Shown piece by piece: positions 7,993-15,501 of a stretch of 64,000 nt of DNA. The stretch's first letter is position 1; every line of letters begins with the position of its first letter. The stretch covers positions 92,850 through 156,849 of the forward strand of contig WRBA01000003.1 in NCBI GenBank assembly GCA_009779915.1, given 5' to 3'. A model generated the notes under the pieces. The model was not told the DNA's origin. It did not search any database and was given only the letters and a program-made list of their open reading frames with translations. The position numbers and the translations under genes were made by a program. The DNA is from Defluviitaleaceae bacterium (GTDB taxonomy: Bacteria > Bacillota > Clostridia > Lachnospirales > UBA5962).

Positions 7993-8979
7993 ATGGCAGT
8001 AAAAAAAGGGATTAAAATTCTGGGCACGGGCAGTTCCGTGCCCGATTTTGAAGTTCCCAATGATGAGTTTGCAAAAATCCTTGATACAAATGATGAGTGG
8101 ATAACAGAGCGGACAGGGATTAAAACCAGACGCTTCGTACAAGAAGGGGAAACTTCTTTGACCCTTTGTGAGGATGCCTGTAAAAAAGCCATTTCAGAAG
8201 CGGGGATAGATAAAGAGGAGATAGGTATTGTAATCGTTGGCACATGTACCGCCGATTATATAACTCCGTCAATGGCTTGTCTTTTGCAAGGTTCTTTAGG
8301 GCTTGATGAAAGGACTTTGGCTTTTGATTTAAACGCGGCATGCAGCGGGTTTGTTTATTCACTTAATACGGCTTATTTACTTCTTCACGGCAGCTTTAAA
8401 AAGTATGCCCTTGTAGTTGGGGTTGAGGTTTTATCAAGGGTGCTTGATTATACGGACAGGGGAAGTTCAATATTATTTGGTGACGGTGCCGGTGCTTGTG
8501 TTATAGAGTTGAGCGGCGAAAAGCCATTTGTATTTGAAGCAGGTTCCATAGGCGGTGCCGAATCTTTGAATATCCCCATGACGTATCAGGAGAAAAACCC
8601 GTTTACCAATAAAGAGCCTGATACTCATAAACAAGTGGTAAATATAAACGGCAACGAGGTTTACCGCTTTGTACAGGACGCTTTCCCTAAAAGCGCGGCT
8701 ATTGTATTTGAGCAAGCCGGTATAACGCCGGATGAGATAGATTATTTCATATGTCATCAGGCTAATTTACGTATTTTGATGGCGTCTGCTAAAAAACTAA
8801 AAGTACCTTTTGAGAAATTTTTTGTAAATATTGATAAATACGGCAATACTTCCGCCGCAAGCGTAGCAATTGCCCTTGATGAGCTTAATAAAACAGGGAC
8901 ACTTAAACGAGGGCAAAAACTTATCCTTGCCGGATTTGGCGGTGGGCTGACTTATGGCAGTGCGTATTTGACTTGGTAG
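7993..8979 (+). CDS. fabH: Beta-ketoacyl-ACP synthase III
   Basis: 328 residues, full length. It condenses an acyl-CoA primer with malonyl-ACP to start fatty-acid synthesis. The catalytic triad is visible: C117 (NAACSGF), H255 (ICHQANLRI) and N285 (KYGNTSAAS). Oxyanion and CoA-binding blocks are in the usual order. It starts 3 nt after acpP, so translation is probably coupled. The primer preference (acetyl or branched) cannot be judged from the visible motifs. Confidence 0.97.
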   Translation: MAVKKGIKILGTGSSVPDFEVPNDEFAKILDTNDEWITERTGIKTRRFVQEGETSLTLCEDACKKAISEAGIDKEEIGIVIVGTCTADYITPSMACLLQGSLGLDERTLAFDLNAACSGFVYSLNTAYLLLHGSFKKYALVVGVEVLSRVLDYTDRGSSILFGDGAGACVIELSGEKPFVFEAGSIGGAESLNIPMTYQEKNPFTNKEPDTHKQVVNINGNEVYRFVQDAFPKSAAIVFEQAGITPDEIDYFICHQANLRILMASAKKLKVPFEKFFVNIDKYGNTSAASVAIALDELNKTGTLKRGQKLILAGFGGGLTYGSAYLTW

Positions 8980-8988
8980 GTGAGAGTT

Positions 8989-9207
8989 ATGGAGCAGGAC
9001 AAGAAGGCAGTTATTGTGCCTGGGGAACTTAGTGCTGTTATGGAAACAGATTTTGAGGCGAAAGAATTTTTCGCAAGTCTATCTGATGGCTATAAGCGGG
9101 GTTACTGTGACTGGGTAGGCAGCGCAAAACAAGAATCCACCAGACAAACCCGTGCAGGCAAAGCACTTATTATGCTGCAAAACAAACAAAAAACCCTAAA
9201 AACTTAA
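8989..9207 (+). CDS. YdeI/OmpD-associated-type small protein in the fab operon
   Basis: 72 residues from the ATG at 8989; a GTG at 8980 is possible, but AGGTGAG sits correctly for 8989. The sequence VPGELSAVMETDFEAKEFFASLSDGYKRGY followed by an AK-STRQTRAGKAL helix fits the C-terminal YdeI/OmpD-associated (bacteriocin-protection) domain. Its biochemical role is unknown. It sits tightly between fabH and fabK on the same strand, 10 nt after fabH and 13 nt before fabK, so it is part of the transcript. Whether it works in lipid synthesis is only a contextual guess. Confidence 0.7.
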   Translation: MEQDKKAVIVPGELSAVMETDFEAKEFFASLSDGYKRGYCDWVGSAKQESTRQTRAGKALIMLQNKQKTLKT

Positions 9208-9220
9208 GGAATGAGATTTT

Positions 9221-10156
9221 ATGGAGCTTAAAAATATTTTAGGTATAAAATACCCCATTATCCAAGGTGGTATGGCGCGTATTGCAACCGGGGCTTTCGC
9301 GGCGGCAGTCTCTAACGCCGGTGGAATTGGGCTTATAGCCTCAGGCGGGATATCCGCTAAAGAGCTTAGGGAGCAGATTAAAATTGCCAAAGGGCTTACA
9401 GATAAGCCTTTTGGAGTTAATATAATGCTTATGGACAAGGAAGCGGATGCCTGCGCGGAAGTTGTGGTTAGTGAGGGAGTAAAATTCGTAACCACAGGTG
9501 CGGGAACCCCTGATGCATATATGCCGGCTTGGAAGGAAGCAGGGATAATTGTATTTCCTGTCGTTGCATCTGTAGCCACTGCTAAGCGGGCTGAACGCTC
9601 CGGTGCAGACGGCGTAATAGCTGAAGGCACGGAAGCAGGCGGGCATATAGGTGAAATTACCACTATGGCTTTAGTACCCCAAGTTAAGGCGGCGGTTTCA
9701 ATTCCTGTTGCAGCAGCGGGGGGGATAGCCTCAGGTGAGCAAATGCTTGCCGCCCTTAGTCTCGGTGCTTGCGGCGTGCAAATTGGCACGGCTTTACTTG
9801 CGGCAACCGAATGTCCTATACATGAAAACTATAAGCAGGCACTTCTTAAAGCAAAAGATATAGATTCCGTTGCGATAGGTCGCATTGGGGGCATACCTGT
9901 CAGGGTACTTAGAAATCAAATGTCCAGAAATTATATTGCCTCGGAAAAAGAAGGTGCCACAAAAGAAGAACTTGAGGAATATACCCTTGGCGCACTTAAA
10001 AAAGCTGTTATAGAAGGGGATGTAACAAACGGCTCCCTTATGGCAGGGCAAATTGCAGGTATGATTAAAGAAATAAGACCGGTTAAAGATATTTTAGATG
10101 ATATATATAACGGTGCTATCAAGACCCTGGATAATATGAAGGGGAGGTTGGTGTAG
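9221..10156 (+). CDS. fabK: Enoyl-ACP reductase II (FMN-dependent)
   Basis: 311 residues, TIM-barrel FMN protein of the FabK/nitronate monooxygenase superfamily. Typical blocks: the N-terminal YPIIQGGMARIATG, SNAGGIGLIASGG, and EGTEAGGHIG with the conserved histidine at 142. Operon context (between fabH and fabD) argues for FabK, the last reduction step of each elongation cycle, rather than nitronate monooxygenase. No fabI is in the window. SD AAGGAATGAG supports the start; fabD begins directly after the stop. Confidence 0.94.
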   Translation: MELKNILGIKYPIIQGGMARIATGAFAAAVSNAGGIGLIASGGISAKELREQIKIAKGLTDKPFGVNIMLMDKEADACAEVVVSEGVKFVTTGAGTPDAYMPAWKEAGIIVFPVVASVATAKRAERSGADGVIAEGTEAGGHIGEITTMALVPQVKAAVSIPVAAAGGIASGEQMLAALSLGACGVQIGTALLAATECPIHENYKQALLKAKDIDSVAIGRIGGIPVRVLRNQMSRNYIASEKEGATKEELEEYTLGALKKAVIEGDVTNGSLMAGQIAGMIKEIRPVKDILDDIYNGAIKTLDNMKGRLV

Positions 10157-11089
10157 ATGTCATTAGCATTTTTATACGCCGGTCAAGGCAGCCAGAAAGA
10201 GAAAATGGGTGAGGATTTTTATAATACTTACCCTCAAGTACAGGAAATATTTGATAATCCAAGTGCCGGATTTAATATAGCGGACATTTGCTTCAACGCA
10301 AGTTTGGAAACCCTTACAAAAACAAAATATACCCAGCCTTGTATGGCAGCTTTTGGTGCGGCGGTAACGAAGCTTTTGTTTGAAAAAGGCATAAAGCCTG
10401 ATTATACGGCAGGGCTTTCTTTAGGGGAATACGGTGCCCTTTACGCAGCCGGTGTTTTTGATGTGGATACAATGCTTGAACTTTTAGCTTACAGAGGCAA
10501 AGTAATGGAAGAAACCACCGCAGGGCTTAATACTAAAATGGTGGCTGTTATCGGTCTTTCGGAGGATGAAGTTAGGGAAGCTTGCAAAAAAGCCCAAAAT
10601 ACGGGGCTTGGCACTGTGGCTCCCGCTAACTTTAATTCGGTTGGGCAAACTGTTATAGGCGGTGCGGAGGAAGCGGTTGCAAAAGCGTCGGAAATTTGCG
10701 CCGAAATGGGTGCAAGGCGATGCTTGCCCCTTAATGTTAGTGCGCCGTTTCACACCCCTTATATGGAAGAAGCTTCCAAATTAATGAGTAAGAAACTTAA
10801 AGGGGCAAAGTTTGGTGATATGGGAATACCTGTAATACACAATGCCACAGCGGATTTCTTACAAAGCGGGCAAAGTGTTGCACAACTTTTGGAAATTCAG
10901 ATAAAAATGCCTGTGCTTTTCCAAAAATCTATTGAAAAGCTTGCTGAAATTGGAGTGGACACGGTTGTAGAAATAGGTCCGGGCAACGCTATTTCAGGCT
11001 TTATTAAAAAGACGGCACCAGGCATAAAAGTGTATTCGATAGAGGATATTGAAAGTTTTGAGGGAGCCGTAAAGGCTTTGGAGGCATAG
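10157..11089 (+). CDS. fabD: Malonyl-CoA:ACP transacylase
   Basis: 310 residues, full length. It transfers malonyl from CoA to ACP. Visible motifs: YAGQGSQ near residue 7, GLSLGEYGAL with the nucleophile S88, the carboxylate-binding R113 in AYRGKVM, and the catalytic H199 in APFHTPYM. The start codon abuts the fabK stop, and the ribosome site GGGGAGG lies inside the fabK end. Confidence 0.97.
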   Translation: MSLAFLYAGQGSQKEKMGEDFYNTYPQVQEIFDNPSAGFNIADICFNASLETLTKTKYTQPCMAAFGAAVTKLLFEKGIKPDYTAGLSLGEYGALYAAGVFDVDTMLELLAYRGKVMEETTAGLNTKMVAVIGLSEDEVREACKKAQNTGLGTVAPANFNSVGQTVIGGAEEAVAKASEICAEMGARRCLPLNVSAPFHTPYMEEASKLMSKKLKGAKFGDMGIPVIHNATADFLQSGQSVAQLLEIQIKMPVLFQKSIEKLAEIGVDTVVEIGPGNAISGFIKKTAPGIKVYSIEDIESFEGAVKALEA

Positions 11090-11092
11090 TAA

Positions 11093-11830
11093 ATGGATAA
11101 GAGAAATGTTATAGTAACCGGGGCAGGACGTGGTATAGGCCGTGCTATATGTGTAGAGTTTGCCAAAGAAGGGGCAAATATTGTTATAAACTACTCAAGG
11201 GACGCAGAAGGCGCGGAAATTACGAAAAACCTCTGTGAGGAGCTTGGAGTAAAAGCCATTACCGTAGCCGCTGATGTGGCTAAATACAATGAGGCTGAAA
11301 AGCTCTTTGCAGCTTGTGAAGAGGCTTTTGGTATGCCGCATATTTTAGTAAATAATGCAGGCATAACAAAGGATAATCTCCTTATGCGTATGAGTGAGGA
11401 GGATTTTGACAAGGTTATTGAAGTTAATCTTAAAGGCTCATTTAACTGTACGAAGCTTGCTGTTTCCTCCATGTCTAAAAAAAGGTATGGACGTATTATA
11501 AATATAGCAAGTGTTGTTGGGCTTTCCGGCAATATTGGGCAGGCTAATTACGCGGCTTCTAAAGCAGGGCTTATTGGGCTTACCAAATCCGTGGCTAAAG
11601 AGCTTGCCAGAAGAAATGTTACGGTAAACGCTATAGCTCCCGGATTTATTGAAACAGATATGACTCTTAATCTGCCTGATGAGGTAAAATCGGCCATGCT
11701 TAGCTCCATTCCGGCTAATAGGTTTGGGCAGGCAGAAGATGTGGCCAAAGCAGCGGTTTTCTTAGCCGGTGAAGCTGCTGATTATATAACAGGACAGGTT
11801 ATTAGTGTAGATGGTGGTATGCATATGTAA
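11093..11830 (+). CDS. fabG: 3-oxoacyl-ACP reductase
   Basis: 245 residues, short-chain dehydrogenase fold. NADPH-binding TGAGRGIG at 9-16, NNAG at 87-90, catalytic S140, Y153 and K157 (YAASK). It reduces 3-oxoacyl-ACP in the elongation cycle. It starts 3 nt after fabD. A strong hairpin (11836-11868) follows the stop, then a structured repeat, before fabF; the hairpin could reduce or tune read-through. Confidence 0.97.
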   Translation: MDKRNVIVTGAGRGIGRAICVEFAKEGANIVINYSRDAEGAEITKNLCEELGVKAITVAADVAKYNEAEKLFAACEEAFGMPHILVNNAGITKDNLLMRMSEEDFDKVIEVNLKGSFNCTKLAVSSMSKKRYGRIINIASVVGLSGNIGQANYAASKAGLIGLTKSVAKELARRNVTVNAIAPGFIETDMTLNLPDEVKSAMLSSIPANRFGQAEDVAKAAVFLAGEAADYITGQVISVDGGMHM

Positions 11831-11835
11831 TTAAT

Positions 11836-11990
11836 CGTTAGGAGCAGTGCTTCGCCCTGCTCCTAACGATGTTACTGTATGAATGAATCGGCTGTTCGCT
11901 TTCAGCTCATGGTCGCCGATTCTCCTCGAACAGGCAGAGCCTGTTATGCGGATTTACGCGCCTGCGGCGCTTAAAGAGCATTGAAGTTTC
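11836..11990 (+). repeat. Family B modular hairpin element, copy 1 (fabG-fabF gap)
   Basis: Order of parts: a perfect hairpin (CGTTAGGAGCAG / CTGCTCCTAACG), the skeleton TACTGTATGAAT, a stem with arms GAATCGGC / GCCGATTC, the skeleton TTCTCCTC, a small AACAGGC-AGA-GCCTGTT hairpin, the skeleton GCGGATT and a final GCGC hairpin. The skeleton recurs at 13266, 31190 and 55766 (inverted) with different stem arms. It fills the 189-bp gap inside an otherwise tight operon. Confidence 0.75.
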
Positions 11991-12019
11991 TTCAATTAAT
12001 TATTGAGGTGATTTAGAGT

Positions 12020-13249
12020 ATGAACAGAAGAGTTGTTATAACAGGTATAGGAGCTATAACCCCCCTTGGAAATGACGCGTTAAGCACATGGCAGGCAATA
12101 AAAGCAGGCACAAATGGTATTGCGCCAATAACCGCTTTTGACACAACGGATTTTACTGTCAAACTGGCGGCGGAGGTTAAGGTAGAGCTTAAAAATTACA
12201 TACCTGCCGCCGAGCTTCGGAAAATGGATAGATATACTTCTTTGGCTGTTGTCGCCGCTATGGAAGTACTTAAAGACAGCGGCATAACTGCCGAAAATAC
12301 TGACCTTCACAGGGCTGGATGCTTTGTATCATCAGGCATAGGCGGGTTATCAACTATAGAGCGGGAACACTCAAAAGGGCTTGAGCGCACTTTTGAGAGA
12401 GTTTCGGCAATGTTTATACCTATGTCCATAGCTAATATGGCGGCAGGTAAAATCTCGATTATGAGCGGCTTTAAAGGCTATTGTATGGCTCCCGTTACCG
12501 CCTGCGCCGGCGGTACTAACGCTATCGGTGATGCAATGCGCCAAATCCGCCATGGATATGCTGATGTTATTATGGCCGGAGGTTCGGAAGGGTGTATTTC
12601 TCCTCTTGCTGTTGGAGGATTTTCTGTTATGGGTGCGCTTCATCAAGGGAATAACCCAAATCGGGCATCTATCCCATTTGATGCGGAGCGTTCAGGTTTC
12701 GTAATCGGTGAAGGTGCTGCAATGCTAATGCTTGAAGAATATGAGCATGCCAAAAAACGGGGCGCGAAGATTTATGCTGAGGTACTAGGCTACGGTGCAA
12801 CAAGCGATGCTTACCATATAACTGCCCCCGACCCGGACTCACGGGGAGGTGAGCTTGCAATGGAAGAGGCTATAACAGACGCGGGGCTCAAGCCTTCCGA
12901 TATAGGTTATATAAACGCTCACGGTACATCCACCCCATTAAACGATAAGGGTGAAACTAAGGCAATAAAGACAGTATTTGGTGATGGGGCGTACAAAACT
13001 CCAATAAGCTCCACAAAATCCATGATAGGTCATACTTTAGGCGCAGCGGGGGCTGTTGAAGCTATCGTATGTATTAACGCCATTAGGGAAGGGTTTTTGC
13101 CTCCTACGATTAATCACTCTGTGGCTGACCCTGAATGCGATTTGGATTATATCCCAAACACAGGGCGGGAAGCTGATATTAAATACGCTTTATCCAACTC
13201 ACTTGGCTTTGGCGGGCATAACGCTACTTTAGTATTTGCGAAGATTTAG
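12020..13249 (+). CDS. fabF: Beta-ketoacyl-ACP synthase II
   Basis: 409 residues, full length thiolase-fold condensing enzyme that extends acyl-ACP with malonyl-ACP. The active site is visible: C162 (VTACAGGTNAIG), H301 (NAHGTSTPLND) and H338 (MIGHTLGAAGAVEA), with the lysine in SSTKS just before. SD TTGAGGTG supports the start. It is flanked on both sides by family B hairpin elements, unlike the tightly packed genes upstream, so its expression may be set separately. Confidence 0.97.
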   Translation: MNRRVVITGIGAITPLGNDALSTWQAIKAGTNGIAPITAFDTTDFTVKLAAEVKVELKNYIPAAELRKMDRYTSLAVVAAMEVLKDSGITAENTDLHRAGCFVSSGIGGLSTIEREHSKGLERTFERVSAMFIPMSIANMAAGKISIMSGFKGYCMAPVTACAGGTNAIGDAMRQIRHGYADVIMAGGSEGCISPLAVGGFSVMGALHQGNNPNRASIPFDAERSGFVIGEGAAMLMLEEYEHAKKRGAKIYAEVLGYGATSDAYHITAPDPDSRGGELAMEEAITDAGLKPSDIGYINAHGTSTPLNDKGETKAIKTVFGDGAYKTPISSTKSMIGHTLGAAGAVEAIVCINAIREGFLPPTINHSVADPECDLDYIPNTGREADIKYALSNSLGFGGHNATLVFAKI

Positions 13250-13265
13250 GAGCCTTCGACTTCGC

Positions 13266-13411
13266 AAAAATGCCCTTGAGGCTTCGCCTCTTAGGCATTT
13301 TTACGAGATTACTGTATGTATGAATTAAAAGTTCCATTGGCTTCGCCTCGAAACTTTTAATTCTCCTCAGGTGGGCAGAGCCCACCTTGCGGATTGAAAT
13401 CCGCGATGCTA
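13266..13411 (+). repeat. Family B modular hairpin element, copy 2 (fabF-fabZ gap)
   Basis: A long hairpin (AAAAATGCC ... GGCATTTTT with an inner GAGGC/GCCTC), then TACTGTATG-TATGAATT, arms GAATTAAAAGTT / AACTTTTAATTC, TCTCCTCA, the hairpin GGTGGGC-AGA-GCCCACC, TTGCGGATT and a GGATT-GAA-ATCC hairpin. The skeleton matches copy 1, while the stem arms differ on both sides in a pairing-preserving way. Confidence 0.75.
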
Positions 13412-13462
13412 GAAAACCGTATTTTTTGATAGACTGATACTCTTGCAAGAGGAGGCTTTTAT

Positions 13463-13891
13463 ATGGAGCTTAGTAACGACCAAATAAAACAAATACTGCC
13501 CCATCGTTACCCTTTTCTTTTGGTGGATAAAATAACGGAATGTGCACCGGGCGAGATGGCTAAGGGCATAAAATGCGTATCCGCTAATGAAATGCAGTTT
13601 TTAGGGCATTTTCCTGAAAAGAGTGTGTTTCCGGGAGTTTTGATATTGGAGGCAATGGCACAAGTTGGGGGCATTGCAATACTTACTTTGGCTGAAAATA
13701 AAGGTAAGCTTGCCTTCTTAGGGGGCATGAAAAATGTTAAATTCCGTGCCCAAGTAGTTCCCGGAGATGTGTTGGAAATGGAATGCACAATGACCAGAAT
13801 GATGGGCAATGTAGGTATAGGCGAAGCCAAGGCAATGGTAGAGGGCAAACTTGCTGCAAGTGCCGAGTTTACATTCGCGCTGGGAGAGTAG
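13463..13891 (+). CDS. fabZ: 3-hydroxyacyl-ACP dehydratase
   Basis: 142 residues, single hot-dog fold. LPHRYPFLLVDKI at the N-terminus, catalytic H49 (FLGHFPEK) and E63 (GVLILEAMAQVGG). It removes water from 3-hydroxyacyl-ACP to give the trans-2-enoyl substrate of FabK. SD AGAGGAGG supports the start. The MarR-type regulator follows 12 nt later. Confidence 0.97.
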   Translation: MELSNDQIKQILPHRYPFLLVDKITECAPGEMAKGIKCVSANEMQFLGHFPEKSVFPGVLILEAMAQVGGIAILTLAENKGKLAFLGGMKNVKFRAQVVPGDVLEMECTMTRMMGNVGIGEAKAMVEGKLAASAEFTFALGE

Positions 13892-13903
13892 AGGGATAAC
13901 CTA

Positions 13904-14365
13904 ATGCTTGAAAAATCTTTAGCTGACATATATCTTAAGGTTAAACTTAATTTTTACCGTAATATCTTCTCCCGGTTTGAGGAGCGCGAAGCAAGCCTTA
14001 CAGCGGTGGAAACTTTTTGTGTTGAAGTTATCCATGCACTTAATAAGCCTACTATAAGCCAATTTTCTGAATTTGTGATGATCTCTCAGGCCAATGCCGC
14101 ATATAAAATACAAAGCCTTATTAAAAAAGGCTATGTTAAAAAAATCCAGTCAAAAGAAGATAAGCGGGAGTACAGGCTTGCGGTAACTGAGAAATTTGAC
14201 AGATATTATCTCATAAGCCAAAGGTATCTCTTAGAGGTGTCAAGAAGGATTGGGAAGCGTTTTCCAAAGGAAAAACTGGCTGAGTTTGAGGAAATGATGG
14301 CTGTGATTAATAGTGAGCTTATGCCGGAAATTGATTTGAGTAAATATATTAATGGAAGGGAATAG
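13904..14365 (+). CDS. MarR-family regulator at the end of the fab operon (FabT-like)
   Basis: 153 residues with a winged-helix core: helix-turn-helix in QFSEFVMISQANAAYKIQSL and a basic wing around KKIQSKEDKREYRL, followed by a long dimerisation helix. Its place as the last gene of the fab operon suggests a FabT-like repressor that senses acyl-ACP; FabT is the MarR regulator of fab genes in lactic acid bacteria, where it sits near the operon start. The regulatory role is inferred from context only, and no operator was recognised near 7600-7750. Confidence 0.75.
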   Translation: MLEKSLADIYLKVKLNFYRNIFSRFEEREASLTAVETFCVEVIHALNKPTISQFSEFVMISQANAAYKIQSLIKKGYVKKIQSKEDKREYRLAVTEKFDRYYLISQRYLLEVSRRIGKRFPKEKLAEFEEMMAVINSELMPEIDLSKYINGRE

Positions 14366-14369
14366 GGTG

Positions 14370-14406
14370 TCGGGTGAGAGTGTGTGGCTCTTACCCGATA
14401 TTTTTA
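14370..14406 (+). terminator. Terminator of the fab operon
   Basis: Stem TCGGGTGAGAG / CTCTTACCCGA (11 bp with one G-T) with a 7-nt loop, followed by TATTTTTATG. It begins 4 nt after the regulator's stop. Confidence 0.8.
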
Positions 14407-14419
14407 TGAGGGTGAGGTT

Positions 14420-14725
14420 ATGAAAAAGGCTGTGCTGTTTGATTTTGGTGGAGTGCTTACTTTGGACGAAACCGGGTCGGAGTCTATATGCAGCTATATT
14501 GCCAAGGTCACAGAGGTAAATAAAGAGCTGCTTAAGATGGAGCATAGAAAGTTTAACCCTGAGCTTTTAACAGGGAAATTGAAACATGAAGATATATGGC
14601 AAGCGTTATGTGACAGGATAGGAGAGCGAATAGATATAGAGGCTTTATATGAGTCTTTTATACATACCCTAAATTATATTTTGGAGAAAATAATATGCTT
14701 CCTAAATATTTACCTAATCATCTAA
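14420..14725 (+). pseudogene. Truncated HAD-family phosphatase
   Basis: 101 residues starting MKKAVLFDFGGVLTLDE, with the HAD motif I aspartates (D8, D10 region shows DFGGV) and the start of a cap domain. Family members of this type run to about 200 residues; here motifs II to IV are missing and the end degenerates into a hydrophobic tail. A membrane-protein gene on the opposite strand overlaps its last bases. A GAGGT ribosome site precedes the ATG. I read it as a 5' gene remnant; a sequencing frameshift is an alternative. Confidence 0.6.
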
Positions 14726-15104
14726 AAATTTCAAATAACCCCTCTACAGGACCATAGTATTCGCTTTTATTCCAACCAAGGATAATCATTCCTATTAATG
14801 GTAAAAAAATCAAAATTAGGGCAAAAACCTTTGTTTCCCCAAATGCCTTGGCAAGTGCAAAGGAAAATATAATATGCCATAGCAAAAGTAAAAGTGCAAT
14901 AAGTGGGTAGAAAATTGATAATATAGTTATTAGAAACGGTAAAAGACAATACCATCCTTTCCCTTCTCCAAAAACTGCCGTATGTAAGTCCCAAGCCCCA
15001 ATAAAAGGCAATATTAGCTGTTGCCAACCATAAAACATACCTGCCTTCTCCAAAAGCCCAAACATCGCAATCATACCGAGTATCAGAGATAGTATCCATT
15101 GCAT
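14718..15104 (-). CDS. Small multi-pass membrane protein (DUF5684-like)
   Basis: 128 residues from the ATG at 15104; an upstream TTG at 15116 is also open. Three to four hydrophobic segments are visible. The pattern of GWQQLILPFIGAWDLHTAVFG, AKAFGETKVFALILIFLPLIGMIILGW and a final KSEYYGP resembles the DUF5684 group of small membrane proteins, of unknown function. It overlaps the end of the truncated HAD gene on the other strand. The domain assignment is from memory of the motif order and is moderate. Confidence 0.6.
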   Translation of the reverse strand: MQWILSLILGMIAMFGLLEKAGMFYGWQQLILPFIGAWDLHTAVFGEGKGWYCLLPFLITILSIFYPLIALLLLLWHIIFSFALAKAFGETKVFALILIFLPLIGMIILGWNKSEYYGPVEGLFEIFR

Positions 15105-15201
15105 AATAATATTCAACCCCTAATTATTTTTAAATTTAATATACATTTTAAGACCACATGCCCTAAATGTCAATAGTCCGTATTGTCCTAAAATAAAATA
15201 T

Positions 15202-15330
15202 TATAGCAAACGGCTTTCGAAATCGTGATTCGGCGGCGCGCTAAAACCTTTGGTTTTGCCCAAAAGCACCTACCCCAACTACTTTTGAACCGCACTTGCC
15301 CAATCACGTTTCTCAATGTCGTTTGCTATA
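15202..15330. repeat. Imperfect inverted-repeat element beside a short HTH gene
   Basis: About 29-bp imperfect inverted repeats: left TATAGCAAACGG...AATCGTGATT (15202-15230) and right AATCACGTTT...CGTTTGCTATA (15302-15330). A smaller AAAACC-TTT-GGTTTT hairpin lies between them. Together they fill most of the 15117-15342 gap. Confidence 0.55.
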
Positions 15331-15342
15331 CTGGGTGGGATA

Positions 15343-15501
15343 ATGAATTTAAGAATCAGAGATATGCGTGAAGACAGAGATATAAATCAGGATACAATGG
15401 CTAAATACTTGCATTATGACAAGTCTGGATACTCCAAATACGAAAGAGGCGAAAGGGAAACTCCCTTACGCCTCATATTAAAGATAACCGCCTCACGATA
15501 A
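15343..15501 (+). CDS. Short XRE-type helix-turn-helix protein, probably truncated
   Basis: 52 residues beginning MNLRIRDMREDRDINQ, with the helix-turn-helix DTMAKYLHYDKSGYSKYERGERE typical of Cro/C1 regulators. Family members normally continue with a fifth helix and a YLLG-type ending (as in the one at 45870-46097), but this frame stops after KITASR. Its last bases overlap the end of the minus-strand GT4-CsaB gene. A GGGTGGGA site precedes the start at 15343. It may be a remnant cut when the neighbouring locus arrived. Confidence 0.5.
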   Translation: MNLRIRDMREDRDINQDTMAKYLHYDKSGYSKYERGERETPLRLILKITASR

